A stretch of DNA of 64,000 nt from Afipia massiliensis (GTDB lineage Bacteria; Pseudomonadota; Alphaproteobacteria; Rhizobiales; Xanthobacteraceae). The first letter of the stretch is position 1, and the number at the start of each line of letters is the position of its first letter. Positions 9,788 to 20,687 of this stretch are shown in pieces. A program made the translations under genes and the position numbers. The stretch lies in assembly GCF_001006325.2 (NCBI RefSeq), contig NZ_LBIA02000001.1, forward strand, positions 4,031,501 through 4,095,500, written 5' to 3'. The notes beneath the pieces are model-generated. The model was not told the DNA's origin and did no database searches. It saw nothing but the letters and a program-made list of their open reading frames with translations.

Positions 9788-10614
9788 CGCGTTTCGAGGT
9801 GAGCGCGCTCGGTTGATTTGTTGGGATTGTTATGGGCCATGCAGAGCGGACGCTTGTTGCCGTCATCGATGAACGTCAGAATTTCCGCGATCGCAGGGTC
9901 ACTGTCAGCCATTGGTCGCGCAGCCGTAAGCCGGTCGGAAAAGACGCCGCCGCCATGGAAGAGTTGCTGATAGAATTCACGCACAAGCTGCAGGCGCTTG
10001 TGGGTGAACTTGCGCCGCCGCATGCCGACCACGTTCAATCCTTCGAGGTGCGCGAACTGCCCGCTCGCAAGACCGTAGGGAATGACGTCGTGCCGCAACC
10101 CCGAAACACCGCCGATCATGGCCTGGGCTCCGATCCGGACAAATTGATGCGCCGCTGACAGGCCGCCTACAAATACATAGTCTCCGACTTCGCAATGGCC
10201 GCCGAGTTGCACCCCGTTGGCAAGAATGACATCGTTGCCGAGCTGACAATCGTGCGCGACGTGACTATAGGCCATGAAAAATCCGCGCGCGCCGATGCGG
10301 GTGATGCCGCCTCCGGCGACCGTACCTGTGTTGATCGTGACAGATTCACGGATCATGCAGCTTTCGCCTATCTCGAGCCTCGTCACTTCCCCACGGTGCC
10401 CCGAAGACTGCGGCGGTGTTCCGAGCGAAGCGAATGGATAAACTGTGCAGCCTGCGCCGAGTGTGGTTTGACCGGCGATGTTGACATGGGCGTGCAGCTT
10501 GCAGTCCGCGCCGATCGTCACGTTCGGTCCCACGACACAGTAAGGACCAATTGAGGCTCCATCTCCGATGATGGCTCCATCCTCAATTCGCGCCGTTGGA
10601 TCGATCTTGCTCAT
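9784..10614 (-). CDS. lpxA: UDP-N-acetylglucosamine acyltransferase
   Basis: First committed step of lipid A synthesis: transfer of a 3-hydroxyacyl chain from ACP to UDP-GlcNAc. 276 residues. The protein is a left-handed beta-helix of hexapeptide repeats beginning IDPTARIEDGAIIGDGASIG. The expected catalytic histidine lies in YSHVAHDCQLGNDVILANG. The C-terminal helical part contains the GLNVVGMRRRKFT segment typical of LpxA. A good ribosome site (AGAGGGG) precedes the ATG. The 148-bp gap to fabZ holds no gene. Confidence 0.97.
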   Translation of the reverse strand: MSKIDPTARIEDGAIIGDGASIGPYCVVGPNVTIGADCKLHAHVNIAGQTTLGAGCTVYPFASLGTPPQSSGHRGEVTRLEIGESCMIRESVTINTGTVAGGGITRIGARGFFMAYSHVAHDCQLGNDVILANGVQLGGHCEVGDYVFVGGLSAAHQFVRIGAQAMIGGVSGLRHDVIPYGLASGQFAHLEGLNVVGMRRRKFTHKRLQLVREFYQQLFHGGGVFSDRLTAARPMADSDPAIAEILTFIDDGNKRPLCMAHNNPNKSTERAHLETR

Positions 10615-10762
10615 CAGCCCCTCTTGCCTGCATGCCTTTCGCTCAGCCGAAAACTAGCCGTGCAGACGATATGACATCGTTATAGTGCAAGCCCGTCCAT
10701 CATCTGGAATGAAAGACGGCACGCGCATGGTCATCAATTGTTACGCATGATGACAAGGCGCG

Positions 10763-11221
10763 TCAGTCGGCCAGCATCGCGCCGACATCGGCTTCCGCGA
10801 CCACTTCGCCGTTAACCTTGGCGTCGCCGTGAAACCACCACATGTCCCGCCGCCGCGTCACAAGCTTCATATGATAGTGGATGATATCGCCCGGCCCCGT
10901 CGGCTTGCGAAACTTGCATTTGTCGATGGTCAGAAAATACACCGCCGTTGGACGATCTGTTTCGGTCGACAGCATGCCGATGACGCCGGCGGTCTGCGCC
11001 ATGCCCTCGATCATCAGGACGCCCGGATAGATCGGACGACCAGGGAAATGCCCAAGAAACTGCGGTTCGTTCGCGGATACGTTCTTGATACCGATTCCGC
11101 TGAAATCCTTGCGGATATCGATCACCCTGTCGATCAGCAGCATGGGATAGCGATGCGGCAGAGTTTTCAGGATCTGCCCGATATCCACGGCCTCGATGGT
11201 GATTGGCGCCTTCTCGTCCAT
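10763..11221 (-). CDS. fabZ: 3-hydroxyacyl-[ACP] dehydratase FabZ
   Basis: Hot-dog-fold dehydratase of type II fatty acid synthesis. It competes with LpxA and LpxD for 3-hydroxyacyl-ACP, which fits its position between them. 152 residues. Family segments are [13 protein letters not shown] and the catalytic stretch [19 protein letters not shown], with the His of GHFPG and the Glu of MIEGM. The ATG overlaps the lpxD stop (TAATG). Confidence 0.97.
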   Translation of the reverse strand: MDEKAPITIEAVDIGQILKTLPHRYPMLLIDRVIDIRKDFSGIGIKNVSANEPQFLGHFPGRPIYPGVLMIEGMAQTAGVIGMLSTETDRPTAVYFLTIDKCKFRKPTGPGDIIHYHMKLVTRRRDMWWFHGDAKVNGEVVAEADVGAMLAD

Positions 11222-12306
11222 TATGTCTGTTCCTCGTCGCCCGAACCGGACGGCTTCGATTTCAATTTCGCACTGCCTTCCCGGCCCAGACGCTCCACCT
11301 CAAACAGCTCGCGAAAGAACTGCTTGATCGGCTTGGCCGGCGAGCCGCCCCAGCGCGCGCCCGGAGGCACGTCGCCGACGACGCTGCTGCGTGCCGCGAT
11401 CTGCGCCCCGTCGCCGATGGTGGCGTGATCGCTCACGCCGATCCGCGCCCCGAGGATAACCCCGTCACCGAGCGTCGAACTGCCCGCAATCCCGCTCTGG
11501 CTGACGACGATGCAGTTCCGCCCGATGGTCACGTTGTGGCCGATCTGGACCAGGTTGTCGATCTTGCTGCCCTCGCCGATCACGGTGTCATTCAGGGCGC
11601 CCCTGTCCACCGTCGTCCCGGCGCCGATCTCCACCCCGTTCTGGATGATGACCCGCCCGGCCTGCGGCACCTTCTGATGCCCTCTCGCGCCCATCAGGTA
11701 CCCGAACCCGTCCTGACCAATACGGCAGCCGGGATGGATGATGACCTCGTTGCCGATGAAGGCGCAAAGGACCGACGCATTCGCGCCGATATTGCAGTCC
11801 CGGCCGATCCGGACACCCGCCCCGATCACCGCACCCGACCCGATCACGGTTCCGGAGCCGATTTCGACATCCGGTCCGATGACCGCGAGCGGATCGACCA
11901 CGACGTCGTCCTCGAGATACGCGGACGGATGCACCACCGCACCGGCCGCGACACCACTGTTGTCGAACCACGATGCAGGACGCAGGGTATCGGGATAAAG
12001 CGACCGCATCACCGCGACAAAGGCCTTGTATGGCTCGGCGACGCGCAGAACCGCGACATGCGGGGGAACGCTGCCCTCCATACGCTCGTTCACCAGACAC
12101 GCGCCGGCATGCGTCTGTTCCAGCTGAGCCGCGTATTTCTTGCTTTCGCAGAATGTCAGATGAGCGGGCCCCGCGCGGTCCAGCGATGCCGCTCCCGCGA
12201 TGACCTTGCCGGCGCACGATGGGTCGGCAAGCTGCGCACCGGTCGACGCAGCAAGGTCTGCCAGCGTCACCGGTGAAGGACGTTTAAAGAATGTCCCCTG
12301 CGTCAT
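11221..12306 (-). CDS. lpxD: UDP-3-O-acylglucosamine N-acyltransferase
   Basis: Adds the second 3-hydroxyacyl chain, to the amino group of UDP-3-O-acylglucosamine. 361 residues. An N-terminal uridine-binding domain (to about residue 105) is followed by a hexapeptide-repeat beta-helix ([19 protein letters not shown] onward). The catalytic histidine lies in [15 protein letters not shown]. No skp/ompH gene separates it from bamA, unlike in E. coli. Confidence 0.96.
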   Translation of the reverse strand: MTQGTFFKRPSPVTLADLAASTGAQLADPSCAGKVIAGAASLDRAGPAHLTFCESKKYAAQLEQTHAGACLVNERMEGSVPPHVAVLRVAEPYKAFVAVMRSLYPDTLRPASWFDNSGVAAGAVVHPSAYLEDDVVVDPLAVIGPDVEIGSGTVIGSGAVIGAGVRIGRDCNIGANASVLCAFIGNEVIIHPGCRIGQDGFGYLMGARGHQKVPQAGRVIIQNGVEIGAGTTVDRGALNDTVIGEGSKIDNLVQIGHNVTIGRNCIVVSQSGIAGSSTLGDGVILGARIGVSDHATIGDGAQIAARSSVVGDVPPGARWGGSPAKPIKQFFRELFEVERLGREGSAKLKSKPSGSGDEEQT

Positions 12307-12391
12307 TCCACCCGCCGCGGTCAGGAAAATGCACTTTCCCGCGACGCGAACTCCGGACCGCAGAAGGAAAATGCCTGCAACAAAATACTTG

Positions 12392-12423
12392 AGCGGGTTC
12401 CAACCGGACGGCTGGAACCCGCT
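12392..12423 (-). terminator. Stem-loop between bamA and lpxD
   Basis: An 11-bp perfect stem (AGCGGGTTCCA / TGGAACCCGCT) encloses a loop that can itself pair as CCG-GA-CGG. On the minus strand it lies 27 nt after the bamA stop and is followed by CAAGTATTTTG, a weak U-tract. It may be a leaky terminator or an RNA-processing stem between bamA and lpxD; the other 12307-12449 sequence shows no gene. Confidence 0.55.
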
Positions 12424-12449
12424 GTGTTAAGTGCGAGCCCGGTTTGAGC

Positions 12450-14972
12450 TCAGAATGACGTACCGCCGCCGAACCGGAATTCCTGGGTCCGGTCGAACTT
12501 ACCCTTGGTCAGTGGGACCGCATAGTCGAAGCGCAACGGTCCGAACGGCGACTGCCAGATCAAGCCGACACCAACCGATGACCGGATCAATCCATCATCG
12601 CCGCCAACCGTGAGACACTGGTTTTGAGCGTTCTGCAGGGGAGTGCCGCCACATGAACCCACCAGAGAGGTCGCGCCCTGGTAGTCGAACAGCGAACCAG
12701 CGTCGGCATACACTGCACCCTTCAGGCCAATCTCCTTGGGCAGGAACCAGAACGGCATCTGCATTTCAGCCGAGGCGCCCCAGTACTTCGTGCCGCCCAA
12801 AGCGTCCTGATAAGTGCCCTGCGTGATGTCGCGTGGACCGATACCGACGGGTGCGAAGCCGCGAACGAGGTTCGGACCCATCTGGAAATGATCCAGCATG
12901 CGGATGCCCTTGCCCGTATCAGTGAGCACGCCGCCTTGAAGACGAAGCACGCCGACAACGTCCGACACGATTGGCGTATACAGTTTCACGTCGCCGACCG
13001 TCTTCAGGTAGCTGACGTCGCCGCCAACGCCGGCGAAATCCTGGTTCACGGTCGCAAGGATACCGGTGGTTGGGTCCTTGTTGTTGTCGAGGGTGTTGTA
13101 GGCGAGCGTGTAGCCCAGCGCCGACGTCGTGACGGCTCCCCTGGAAAGTCCCTGCTTCACAGCAACCGAAGCTTCGCCGTCTGCAAAGCAGTTGTTGGAA
13201 GCGGAGAAATTAGGGCCCCCGTTGGGGTTAACTGGGTCCCCGCCCGCTCCAAGATAGGCAGGTGTGGGGTAGTAAGTACTGCCCGGGATGCCCGCGCCGA
13301 AATTGTTACAATTCGTCAGATACGACGGCAGCGTGATTTCCTGCTGCGAGATCGAATAGCGCAGCTGCAGGTTCAAATCTTCACGCAGCTGGAAGCCGAG
13401 GCGCGGGCTGAAGCCGATCGACTTCGAATCGTAGGACACGTAGGTCGAAGCGAGTTGCTTGCGCTGATAGAAGTCGAGACCCAGCGCCACGCGGTAGCCG
13501 AGCAGATAAGGCTCGACGAACGACAGCTGATAGCCCTGCGTGCGCTGGCCATACTGAACAGACGCCTTTGCATACAGGCCACGACCCAGCAGGTTGCGTT
13601 CCGAAATACTGACTTCGCCGAGGAAGCCGTCCGCCGTCGAGTAGCCGCCGGACACCGAGAAGTCGCCGGTCGACTTCTCTTCAATATCAACATTCAGAAC
13701 GACGCGGTCGGTTGACGAACCTGGTTCAGGGACGATCTTCACGACCTTGAAGTAGTCGAGGTTCTTCAGGCGACGCTCGGCGCGATCGACCAGCGCACGG
13801 TTGTAAGCATCGCCTTCGGAAATATCGAACTCGCGGCGAATGACGTAGTCGCGGGTTCGCGTGTTGCCGCGAACATTGATTCGCTCGATGTAAGTGCGCG
13901 GGCCTTCTTCGATCGCAAACACGATCGAAACGGTGTGCGCTTCGAAATTGCGGTCACCACGCGGCTTCACGGTTGCGAACGCATAACCGCGGCGTGACGC
14001 CTCGATCGACATTTCCTCGACCGATTTTTCAACGGCTTCGGCGTTGTAGATAGAGCCCACGCTGACACGCGACAGGCTGCGGAGCGAGTTTCCGTCGAAT
14101 GAAGCAATGCTGGACTGGAAGTCGACAGAACCGACACGATACTGCTGGCCTTCCTCGATCTTGAAGGTGACGAGGAATCCCTTGCGCTCAGGATCATACT
14201 CGGTCAGCGCCGCGACGATCTGGACGTCGGCGTAACCGTTCTTGAGGTAGTACCTGCGCAGGATATCGCGGTCCGCTTCGATGCGGTCCGGGTCGTAAAC
14301 GTCGCCGGAACCGAGGAAGCTGAGGAAGTTGCTTTCGCGCGTCTTGATGACGTCCTTCAGCCGGTAGGACGAATAAGCCTTGTTGCCGACGAAATCGATC
14401 GACTTCACGCCAGTCTTGGCGCCTTCGGTGACTTCGAAGACCAGATCGACGCGATTGTTCGGCTGCTCGATGATCTTGGGCTCGACCTTCACGTCGTAAC
14501 GGCCGTTGCGGCGATAAATTTCGGTAATGCGTGCGGTGTCGGACTGAACCATCGCCCGCGACAGCGTTCCACGCGCCTTCGACTGAACTTCGGCGCTAAG
14601 CTGCTCATCCTTGACCTTCTTGTTGCCTTCGAAAACCACCCGGCCAATGACCGGGTTTTCAACGACCACAACGACCAGCCGACCACCGGCCTGATTGATC
14701 TTCACGTCCTGGAACAGGCCGGTCTCGATCAGGGCCTTCAGACCGTCGTCGATGCGAGCGCTGTCGAGGCGGCCGCTGGGGCCGGGCTTGAAGTAGGAAC
14801 GGATGGTATCGGCTTCGATCCGGCGGTTGCCTTCCACACCAATGGAAGCCGCGGTCTGGGCGACGGCCTGCGACGACACGAGCGACGCGGTCGCCACTGC
14901 GGCAACCGGCACAGCAATCATGATCAGGGCGGCGGCCAAACCACCCCTTAACACTCGCAATCCAACCATCAT
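12450..14972 (-). CDS. bamA: Outer membrane protein assembly factor BamA
   Basis: Central Omp85 subunit of the BAM complex, which inserts beta-barrel proteins into the outer membrane. About 840 residues from the chosen start. A signal peptide ends near AVAQTAAS. Five POTRA domains follow (IGVEGNRRIEADTIRSYF is the first), then a 16-strand barrel with the VRGF motif of loop 6 (LVRGFAPVGIGPRD). The protein ends in the barrel signal EFRFGGGTSF with a terminal Phe. The ATG at 14972 has AAGGG about 9 nt upstream. The frame stays open to 15053, but that start would overlap the -10 of the candidate promoter. Confidence 0.96.
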   Translation of the reverse strand: MMVGLRVLRGGLAAALIMIAVPVAAVATASLVSSQAVAQTAASIGVEGNRRIEADTIRSYFKPGPSGRLDSARIDDGLKALIETGLFQDVKINQAGGRLVVVVVENPVIGRVVFEGNKKVKDEQLSAEVQSKARGTLSRAMVQSDTARITEIYRRNGRYDVKVEPKIIEQPNNRVDLVFEVTEGAKTGVKSIDFVGNKAYSSYRLKDVIKTRESNFLSFLGSGDVYDPDRIEADRDILRRYYLKNGYADVQIVAALTEYDPERKGFLVTFKIEEGQQYRVGSVDFQSSIASFDGNSLRSLSRVSVGSIYNAEAVEKSVEEMSIEASRRGYAFATVKPRGDRNFEAHTVSIVFAIEEGPRTYIERINVRGNTRTRDYVIRREFDISEGDAYNRALVDRAERRLKNLDYFKVVKIVPEPGSSTDRVVLNVDIEEKSTGDFSVSGGYSTADGFLGEVSISERNLLGRGLYAKASVQYGQRTQGYQLSFVEPYLLGYRVALGLDFYQRKQLASTYVSYDSKSIGFSPRLGFQLREDLNLQLRYSISQQEITLPSYLTNCNNFGAGIPGSTYYPTPAYLGAGGDPVNPNGGPNFSASNNCFADGEASVAVKQGLSRGAVTTSALGYTLAYNTLDNNKDPTTGILATVNQDFAGVGGDVSYLKTVGDVKLYTPIVSDVVGVLRLQGGVLTDTGKGIRMLDHFQMGPNLVRGFAPVGIGPRDITQGTYQDALGGTKYWGASAEMQMPFWFLPKEIGLKGAVYADAGSLFDYQGATSLVGSCGGTPLQNAQNQCLTVGGDDGLIRSSVGVGLIWQSPFGPLRFDYAVPLTKGKFDRTQEFRFGGGTSF

Positions 14973-15042
14973 GCGCCAGGCGCCCTTGTCATTCCAAAGC
15001 CGATCCGTTTCCGGGCCGGGAGATTCCCCAAATATTGCACTG

Positions 15043-15070
15043 CTTGTAGCCAATTTTGCCTAATGGGCAA
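15043..15070 (-). promoter_or_regulatory. Candidate bamA promoter
   Basis: On the minus strand, TTGCCC at 15070-15065 is followed after 16 nt by TACAAG at 15048-15043, a plausible sigma-70-type pair. It would give a start point near 15036, about 65 nt before the ATG at 14972. It lies in the 172-bp gap after rseP and would let bamA and the lpx genes be transcribed apart from the rpsB operon. Confidence 0.4.
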
Positions 15071-15144
15071 ACGTCCTTTCGCAGGGCAATTCCAATTTCC
15101 CAACAAGACGTTGCTGATCGGCCACGCCTGTAAAAAAGCCTCAA

Positions 15145-16293
15145 TCAGGACGAGGCCAGATGCAGGATGTCGTTGTAGGTCGCGAACAACATCAACATCA
15201 GCACCAGCGCCAATCCGACGCGGAAGCCAAGCTCCTGCGACCGCTCCGACAGCGGCTTCCCGCGAATGGCTTCGACTGCATAGAACAAAAGGTGTCCGCC
15301 ATCCAGAAGCGGCACTGGAAACAGGTTCAACAGGCCGATGGAAACCGAAAGGACCGCGGCGAGGTGAATCAGGGCCGAAAGGCCGATCGTGGCCACCTGC
15401 CCGGAGATCTGGGCGATCCGGATCGGTCCGCCAACCTGATCCGCATTCTCCCGGCCGGTGAAAATTCCACCGATATACGAAACGGTGCGGTCAACGACGA
15501 ACCAGGTTTCCTTGACGCCCAGCCAGACAGCGGTCGCCGGGTTCACGGGCTTAGTGACGGTATCGCCGGGGCCCGTGGCACGGGTGATTCCCAGGATACC
15601 TACCCGGTGGACGTTGCCGAACGTATCCTTGATTTCCTTAAGCTGAGGCGTTCCGTTCAGCTTTACGGTTTCGTCGCCGCGCTTGACGGTGAACACCAGC
15701 GGCGTGCCCGCCTTGGTGCTGACGATGCGCTGCATCTCGGTGAAGCTTTCGATCGCGTCGCCGTTGATCCCGGTCACGATGTCACCGGGCTTGAAGCCTG
15801 CGGCCGCAGCGGCGCTGTTTTCCTGAATGGAATCGACGCGCGCGGTCTGGCTCGGCTTGCCGAAGAACGTGAAGAGCGCCGCGAAAATCACGATCGCGAG
15901 CAGGAAGTTCGCGATCGGACCCGCTGCCACGATCGCGGCGCGGGCGCCAACGCCCTTGTGATGGAAACTGACCTTGCGCTCGTCGGCCGTCATGGTCTGG
16001 AGCGTATCGGCGGAAGGCGTGCTGGCTTCAGATTCGTCGCCGAAAAACTTGACGTAGCCGCCCAGCGGAATCGCCGACACCTTCCAGCGGGTGCCGTGAC
16101 GGTCGTTGAAACCGAACAGTTCCGGACCGAAACCGAGCGAGAACGTCAAGACCTTCACCCCGGCCCAGCGGGCGACCAGGAAATGGCCAAGCTCATGGAA
16201 GAAGACAACGATGGTCAGGACAAACAGGAAGGGAATGATGTAGCCGATCAGGCCATGACTCAACGTATTGAAACCACTCAGGAAAAAATCCAC
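15145..16293 (-). CDS. rseP: Site-2 intramembrane metalloprotease RseP
   Basis: M50 family zinc protease that cleaves anti-sigma factors and signal-peptide remnants inside the inner membrane. About 382 residues. The zinc motif HELGH sits in the first membrane segment (VVFFHELGHFLVARW). A PDZ domain follows in the periplasm (SAAAAAGFKPGDIVTGINGD), and the second active-site element is LLDGGHLLFYAVEAIRG. I chose a GTG start at 16293 with GAGGG 8 nt upstream; TTG 16335 and GTG 16308 are alternatives. It lies between dxr and bamA, the common proteobacterial order. Confidence 0.94.
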   Translation of the reverse strand: MDFFLSGFNTLSHGLIGYIIPFLFVLTIVVFFHELGHFLVARWAGVKVLTFSLGFGPELFGFNDRHGTRWKVSAIPLGGYVKFFGDESEASTPSADTLQTMTADERKVSFHHKGVGARAAIVAAGPIANFLLAIVIFAALFTFFGKPSQTARVDSIQENSAAAAAGFKPGDIVTGINGDAIESFTEMQRIVSTKAGTPLVFTVKRGDETVKLNGTPQLKEIKDTFGNVHRVGILGITRATGPGDTVTKPVNPATAVWLGVKETWFVVDRTVSYIGGIFTGRENADQVGGPIRIAQISGQVATIGLSALIHLAAVLSVSIGLLNLFPVPLLDGGHLLFYAVEAIRGKPLSERSQELGFRVGLALVLMLMLFATYNDILHLASS

Positions 16294-16339
16294 AACCCTA
16301 TCCCTCACCAGCAGGCCGTCCGGCCCGATCCCCAACGCT

Positions 16340-17563
16340 CTAGGATGCCTTTAAGGCAATTTGAGGCAAGAGGGTGACCGCACTATTTCGTGCATCATGG
16401 TCAACGGAAATCGCGTCATCGGCTGACGTCAGCGGCGCGAGATTCCCTGCCCGCACCCAGTTGTTCATGGTCGCCTCGACGAGCTGTGCGATGCCGCCAA
16501 ACCGGATCTTCTGGGCGACGAAAGCCGCCACAGCGACTTCGTTCGCCGCGTTGTAGACGGTCGTTGCGCCATTGCCGGTGCGCAGTGCGTCATAGGCGAG
16601 TTTCAGTCCGGGGAACCGGTCGTAATCCGGCGCCTCGAAGGTCAGCGAGCCGATTTTCGCGAGATCCAGCGTCGCCGCGCGCCCTACGATGCGATCCGGC
16701 CAGCCGAGGCAGTGCGCAATCGGCGTGCGCATGTCGGGCGTGCCGAGCTGCGCCATCACGGAACGGTCGGAGAACTCGACCATGCCGTGAACAATGGACT
16801 GCGGATGCACCAGCACATCGATTTCATCGGGCGACAGGGCGAACAGATAAGAGGCTTCGATTACCTCAAGCCCCTTGTTCATCATCGATGCGGAATCGAT
16901 GGTGATTTTCTGGCCCATGCTCCAGTTCGGATGCTTCAGCGCCTGCGCCAAAGTGGCCTGCGCGATGTCGGCCGCTTTCCAGGTGCGGAACGGCCCGCCG
17001 GACGCGGTGATGATGACGCGAACCAGCTCTTCGCGGTTGCCGGATGCGAGCGCCTGAAACAGCGCGTTGTGTTCGGAATCCGCAGGCAGAATGCACGCGC
17101 CCGCTTTCGCGGCACGATCCATGAAGAAATCGCCGGCGCAAACGAGGCATTCCTTGTTGGCGAGTGCGATGGTCGCGCCGCGATCCGCTGCCGCGAGCGC
17201 GGGCTTCAACCCCGCCGCTCCGCTGATCGCAGCCATCACCCAATCCGCCGGACGCTCGGCTGCCTCGATGATGGCGCTTTCGCCTGCGCCGTACGCAATG
17301 TTCGTTCCGGCGAGCGCGTCCCGCAATTCACCGAGCTTCGATGCATCGGCCACGGCGACAAACCGCGCACCGAATTCCTTCGCGAGCTTGGCCAGTCCCT
17401 CGACGTTGCTGTTGGCTGTCAGCGCTTCGACTTGATAGCGCTCCGGCGACGCCCGCAGCAGGTCCATCGTGCTGTCGCCGATCGAACCGGTGGCGCCGAG
17501 CACCGTAATGGTCCGCATCGCAGAGTCTGCGGCTTTGTTGTTACGCAACGGAACAGCGTTCAT
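16340..17563 (-). CDS. dxr: 1-deoxy-D-xylulose-5-phosphate reductoisomerase
   Basis: NADPH-dependent second enzyme of the MEP isoprenoid pathway, supplying precursors for the UppS reaction encoded just upstream. About 407 residues. The N-terminal NADPH-binding loop is [16 protein letters not shown]; metal and substrate segments include [14 protein letters not shown] and the [14 protein letters not shown] loop. The ATG at 17563 lies 4 bp after the cdsA stop; an upstream in-frame start at 17599 would lie inside cdsA. Confidence 0.96.
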   Translation of the reverse strand: MNAVPLRNNKAADSAMRTITVLGATGSIGDSTMDLLRASPERYQVEALTANSNVEGLAKLAKEFGARFVAVADASKLGELRDALAGTNIAYGAGESAIIEAAERPADWVMAAISGAAGLKPALAAADRGATIALANKECLVCAGDFFMDRAAKAGACILPADSEHNALFQALASGNREELVRVIITASGGPFRTWKAADIAQATLAQALKHPNWSMGQKITIDSASMMNKGLEVIEASYLFALSPDEIDVLVHPQSIVHGMVEFSDRSVMAQLGTPDMRTPIAHCLGWPDRIVGRAATLDLAKIGSLTFEAPDYDRFPGLKLAYDALRTGNGATTVYNAANEVAVAAFVAQKIRFGGIAQLVEATMNNWVRAGNLAPLTSADDAISVDHDARNSAVTLLPQIALKAS

Positions 17564-17567
17564 CACA

Positions 17568-18422
17568 TCACCAAACCATGAAACCGCGACCGACGCCATC
17601 GAGGCCGCCGCGCATTAACCCAATGAGAGCAGCGAAAACAATCGCCGCAACGAAACCGTCGAGCCGGTCCAGCAAGCCGCCGTGACCGGGAATGATGTGG
17701 CTCGAGTCCTTGACGTCGAAACGGCGCTTGATCGCGGATTCGAACAGATCGCCGAGTTGCGAAACGATCGACAGCACGGCACCGAGCAGAAGCAGCGCAA
17801 GCATGCTGCCGAACCCGAGCCCAGCGAACACCGCTGCAACGGCAAGGCCGAGCACCAGTCCGCCGATTGCGCCCGCCCATGTCTTCTTCGGGCTGACGCG
17901 CGGCCAAAGTTTCGGTCCGCCGATGCCACGTCCCGCAAAGTAACCGCCGATATCGGTCACCCAGACGACCAGCAGCACGAACATCAGCGCGACGAATCCG
18001 AAGTCAGCGTCGCGCCGGACAACAATAGCTGCCATCAGAGCAGCAGCGGCATAAACCAGTCCGCTTGCAACCCAGCCGCGCTGTCCGCGTCCGGCAACAG
18101 CGGCGAGCGCGATCCCCACAGCCACGATCCCGAGTGCGAGGTCCGTCCGTCGCATCATCAGACACACGCCCGCAACCGCGAGCGCGGCTATTCCTGCTGC
18201 GACGGCCAGCCGGTTGCCGGATGCACCGACGATCATCAGCCACTCGAAATACAGCAATCCGGCGGCGGCGATCACGATGCAGGCCCACGGCCAGCCGCCG
18301 ATCCACGCGATCGCAATGGTCAGCGGAGCCATGACTAGCGCCGCAACGACGCGCATGAAGAGATTGCTCGAGCCTTTGGCAGTCTCCGGTGTCGCTGGCG
18401 TATCCGGGGCCACGCCGCTCAC
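17568..18422 (-). CDS. cdsA: Phosphatidate cytidylyltransferase
   Basis: Makes CDP-diacylglycerol from phosphatidate and CTP at the inner membrane, the branch point of phospholipid synthesis. About 284 residues with roughly eight membrane segments. The C-terminal family signature is visible as [22 protein letters not shown]. The GTG start at 18422 overlaps the uppS stop (GTGA). The frame is open further upstream to 18572, but that stretch is arginine-rich and lies within uppS in another frame. Confidence 0.94.
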   Translation of the reverse strand: MSGVAPDTPATPETAKGSSNLFMRVVAALVMAPLTIAIAWIGGWPWACIVIAAAGLLYFEWLMIVGASGNRLAVAAGIAALAVAGVCLMMRRTDLALGIVAVGIALAAVAGRGQRGWVASGLVYAAAALMAAIVVRRDADFGFVALMFVLLVVWVTDIGGYFAGRGIGGPKLWPRVSPKKTWAGAIGGLVLGLAVAAVFAGLGFGSMLALLLLGAVLSIVSQLGDLFESAIKRRFDVKDSSHIIPGHGGLLDRLDGFVAAIVFAALIGLMRGGLDGVGRGFMVW

Positions 18423-19189
18423 GATCCGGTCTTTGCAACGTTCTTGGCGACCAGGCCGCCGAAACGCCGCTCGCGGGTGGCGTATTCGGCAATCGCGCCT
18501 TCGAGCGCGGCCTTGTCGAAATCCGGCCAGTGAATCGGAACGAATACCAACTCGCTGTACGCGGCCTGCCACATCAGGAAATTCGACAGCCGTTGCTCGC
18601 CGCTGGTGCGGATGATCAGATCGGGATCGGGAATCTCCGAGGTATCGAGATAGCTGCCGAGCACGTCGGTCGTGATTGTCGCCGGATCGCGCTTGCCTTC
18701 CGCGACTTCGCGCGCAAGCCGCTGCGCGGCGTTGGCGATCTCCTGCCGCGAGCCGTAGTTGAAGGCGACAACGAGCGTCAGCCGCGTGTTGTTTCGCGTC
18801 AGGTCCTCGGCTTCAGTCAGAAGCGCGCAGATATCGGACTCGAGTCCGCCGCGCTCACCGATCACCCGAACGCGGACGCCATCGGCGTGCAGCGTCGCAA
18901 GATCGTTGCGGATGAAGCGGCGCAGCAGACCGAACAGATCGCCGATCTCGCTCGCGGGCCGCGACCAGTTCTCGGAACTGAACGAAAAGATCGTGAGATA
19001 GGAAATCCCGAGTTCGTACGTCGCGCGCACCACCTTGCGGAGCGCATCGACGCCGCGGCGATGCCCTTCGGCGCGGGGCAGTCCCCTCGCCGCCGCCCAG
19101 CGTCCGTTGCCATCCATGATGATCGCAACATGCCGCGGCGCATCGGCACGATCCGATTCCTCTGGCTTTGGCATGGCGCCGTTCGACAT
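18419..19189 (-). CDS. uppS: Undecaprenyl diphosphate synthase
   Basis: Cis-prenyltransferase that makes the C55 lipid carrier for peptidoglycan and O-antigen. 256 residues. The signature [15 protein letters not shown] with its catalytic Asp is at the N-terminus, followed by [10 protein letters not shown]. The C-terminal substrate residues lie in [19 protein letters not shown] and [11 protein letters not shown]. It sits 11 bp after frr and overlaps cdsA. Confidence 0.97.
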   Translation of the reverse strand: MSNGAMPKPEESDRADAPRHVAIIMDGNGRWAAARGLPRAEGHRRGVDALRKVVRATYELGISYLTIFSFSSENWSRPASEIGDLFGLLRRFIRNDLATLHADGVRVRVIGERGGLESDICALLTEAEDLTRNNTRLTLVVAFNYGSRQEIANAAQRLAREVAEGKRDPATITTDVLGSYLDTSEIPDPDLIIRTSGEQRLSNFLMWQAAYSELVFVPIHWPDFDKAALEGAIAEYATRERRFGGLVAKNVAKTGS

Positions 19190-19200
19190 CGAGCGATCTC

Positions 19201-19764
19201 TTAAACCGTGAGAATTTCTTTTTCCTTGGTCGCAAGCGCCTTGTCGACGTCGGCGATGGCAGCATCGGTCGCCTTCTGAACTTCGTTCGAAAGGCGCTTC
19301 TCGTCGTCCTCGGAGATCTGATGATCCTTCTCGAGCTTCTTGAGCACATCAAGGCCGTCGCGGCGCACGTGGCGCACGGCAACGCGCGCAGCCTCGGTGT
19401 ACTTGTGCGCGACCTTCACGAGTTCCTTGCGGCGTTCTTCGTTGAGTTCGGGAATTCGCAGGCGAATGACCTGGCCTTCGGTCGCCGGGCTGAGGCCGAG
19501 GTTCGAGTTGACGATAGCGGTCTCCACCGCTTTCACCATCGACTTGTCCCAGACCTGAACCGAGATCAGACGTGGTTCCGGCACGCTGACCGTCGCCACC
19601 TGATTGAGCGGCATATGACTGCCGTAGGCTTCAACCTGCACGGGCTCGACCATCGATGCAGAAGCACGGCCGGTACGCAGTCCGCCGAGTTCGTGCTTGA
19701 GCGCGTTGATCGCGCCCTCCATCCGGCGCTTCAAATCGTTGATATCGAAATTCCCGGCGGCCAT
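19201..19764 (-). CDS. frr: Ribosome recycling factor
   Basis: Releases ribosomes from mRNA after termination, together with EF-G. 187 residues, the usual length, with the two-domain RRF shape. Family segments are [17 protein letters not shown] and [21 protein letters not shown]. It follows pyrH after a 108-bp gap, the standard tsf-pyrH-frr order. Confidence 0.98.
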   Translation of the reverse strand: MAAGNFDINDLKRRMEGAINALKHELGGLRTGRASASMVEPVQVEAYGSHMPLNQVATVSVPEPRLISVQVWDKSMVKAVETAIVNSNLGLSPATEGQVIRLRIPELNEERRKELVKVAHKYTEAARVAVRHVRRDGLDVLKKLEKDHQISEDDEKRLSNEVQKATDAAIADVDKALATKEKEILTV

Positions 19765-19872
19765 GCGATGCTACTCCTTCAAGTCTGATGCGGCTCAACG
19801 TCTTGGCCGCATCGCGTATCTTATTGTTCAGGCTCAAATTTTCCGCTTACGCGCTCCGGAAATCGCAGCGCG

Positions 19873-20589
19873 TCACCCGGCGACAATCGTGCTCTTGCCC
19901 TTGCCGGCCAGAACGGCGCCGATCGACCCCGGCTCCGCGATCGAGAACACGATGATAGGCAACGATGTCTCGCGGGCAAGCGCGAAGGCCGTCGCATCCA
20001 TCACCTTATAGCCGCCTTCCACCGCCTGCGAATGGCTCAGCCGTTCGAATCGCTTGGCGGCTGGGTCCTTCTTCGGATCGGCGCTGTAGACCCCGTCCAC
20101 GTTGGTGGCCTTGAGAACCGCCTGCGCGCCGATTTCGGCCGCGCGCAAGACCGCCGTGGTGTCGGTGGTGAAGTACGGATTGCCGGTGCCGCCGGCGAGC
20201 ACGACGATACGGCCCTCGGCGAGATATCGGTGAGCAGCGCTGCGCGTGAACAGCTCGCAGACCTGCGGCATGACGAAAGCCGACAGCACTCGCGCTGACT
20301 GACCCTTGCGCTCGAGCGCCGATTCCAGCGCGAGACAGTTCATGATGGTGGCAAGCATGCCCATCGTGTCGCCGGTGGTGCGGGACACACCGCGGGACGA
20401 GACCTCAACGCCGCGGAAAATGTTACCGCCGCCGACGACGACGGCGATCTCAACTCCGAGCTCGCGGGCCTTGATGAGGTCGCCGGCGATCCGGTCGATG
20501 GTGGGCTGGTGAATACCGAAGGACTGGTCCCCGGCGAGATACTCGCCGGACACCTTGACCACGACACGTCGATAAGCCGGTTCACCCAT
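19873..20589 (-). CDS. pyrH: UMP kinase
   Basis: Phosphorylates UMP to UDP; amino-acid-kinase fold and hexameric in bacteria. 238 residues from the ATG at 20589 (MGEPAYRR). The ATP-binding N-terminus is [12 protein letters not shown] and the glycine loop is [10 protein letters not shown]; the C-terminal part has [17 protein letters not shown] 12 nt upstream is an alternative start, but its ribosome site would be too close. Confidence 0.97.
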   Translation of the reverse strand: MGEPAYRRVVVKVSGEYLAGDQSFGIHQPTIDRIAGDLIKARELGVEIAVVVGGGNIFRGVEVSSRGVSRTTGDTMGMLATIMNCLALESALERKGQSARVLSAFVMPQVCELFTRSAAHRYLAEGRIVVLAGGTGNPYFTTDTTAVLRAAEIGAQAVLKATNVDGVYSADPKKDPAAKRFERLSHSQAVEGGYKVMDATAFALARETSLPIIVFSIAEPGSIGAVLAGKGKSTIVAG

Positions 20590-20687
20590 ACGATCGCTCA
20601 CTCTTTCGAATTGAGTACATTCCGGAGCAAAACAGGGTGCCCCTTTGCTGAATGCGCTCAGAACTCCGATCGACGCGCGTCGTCTCG

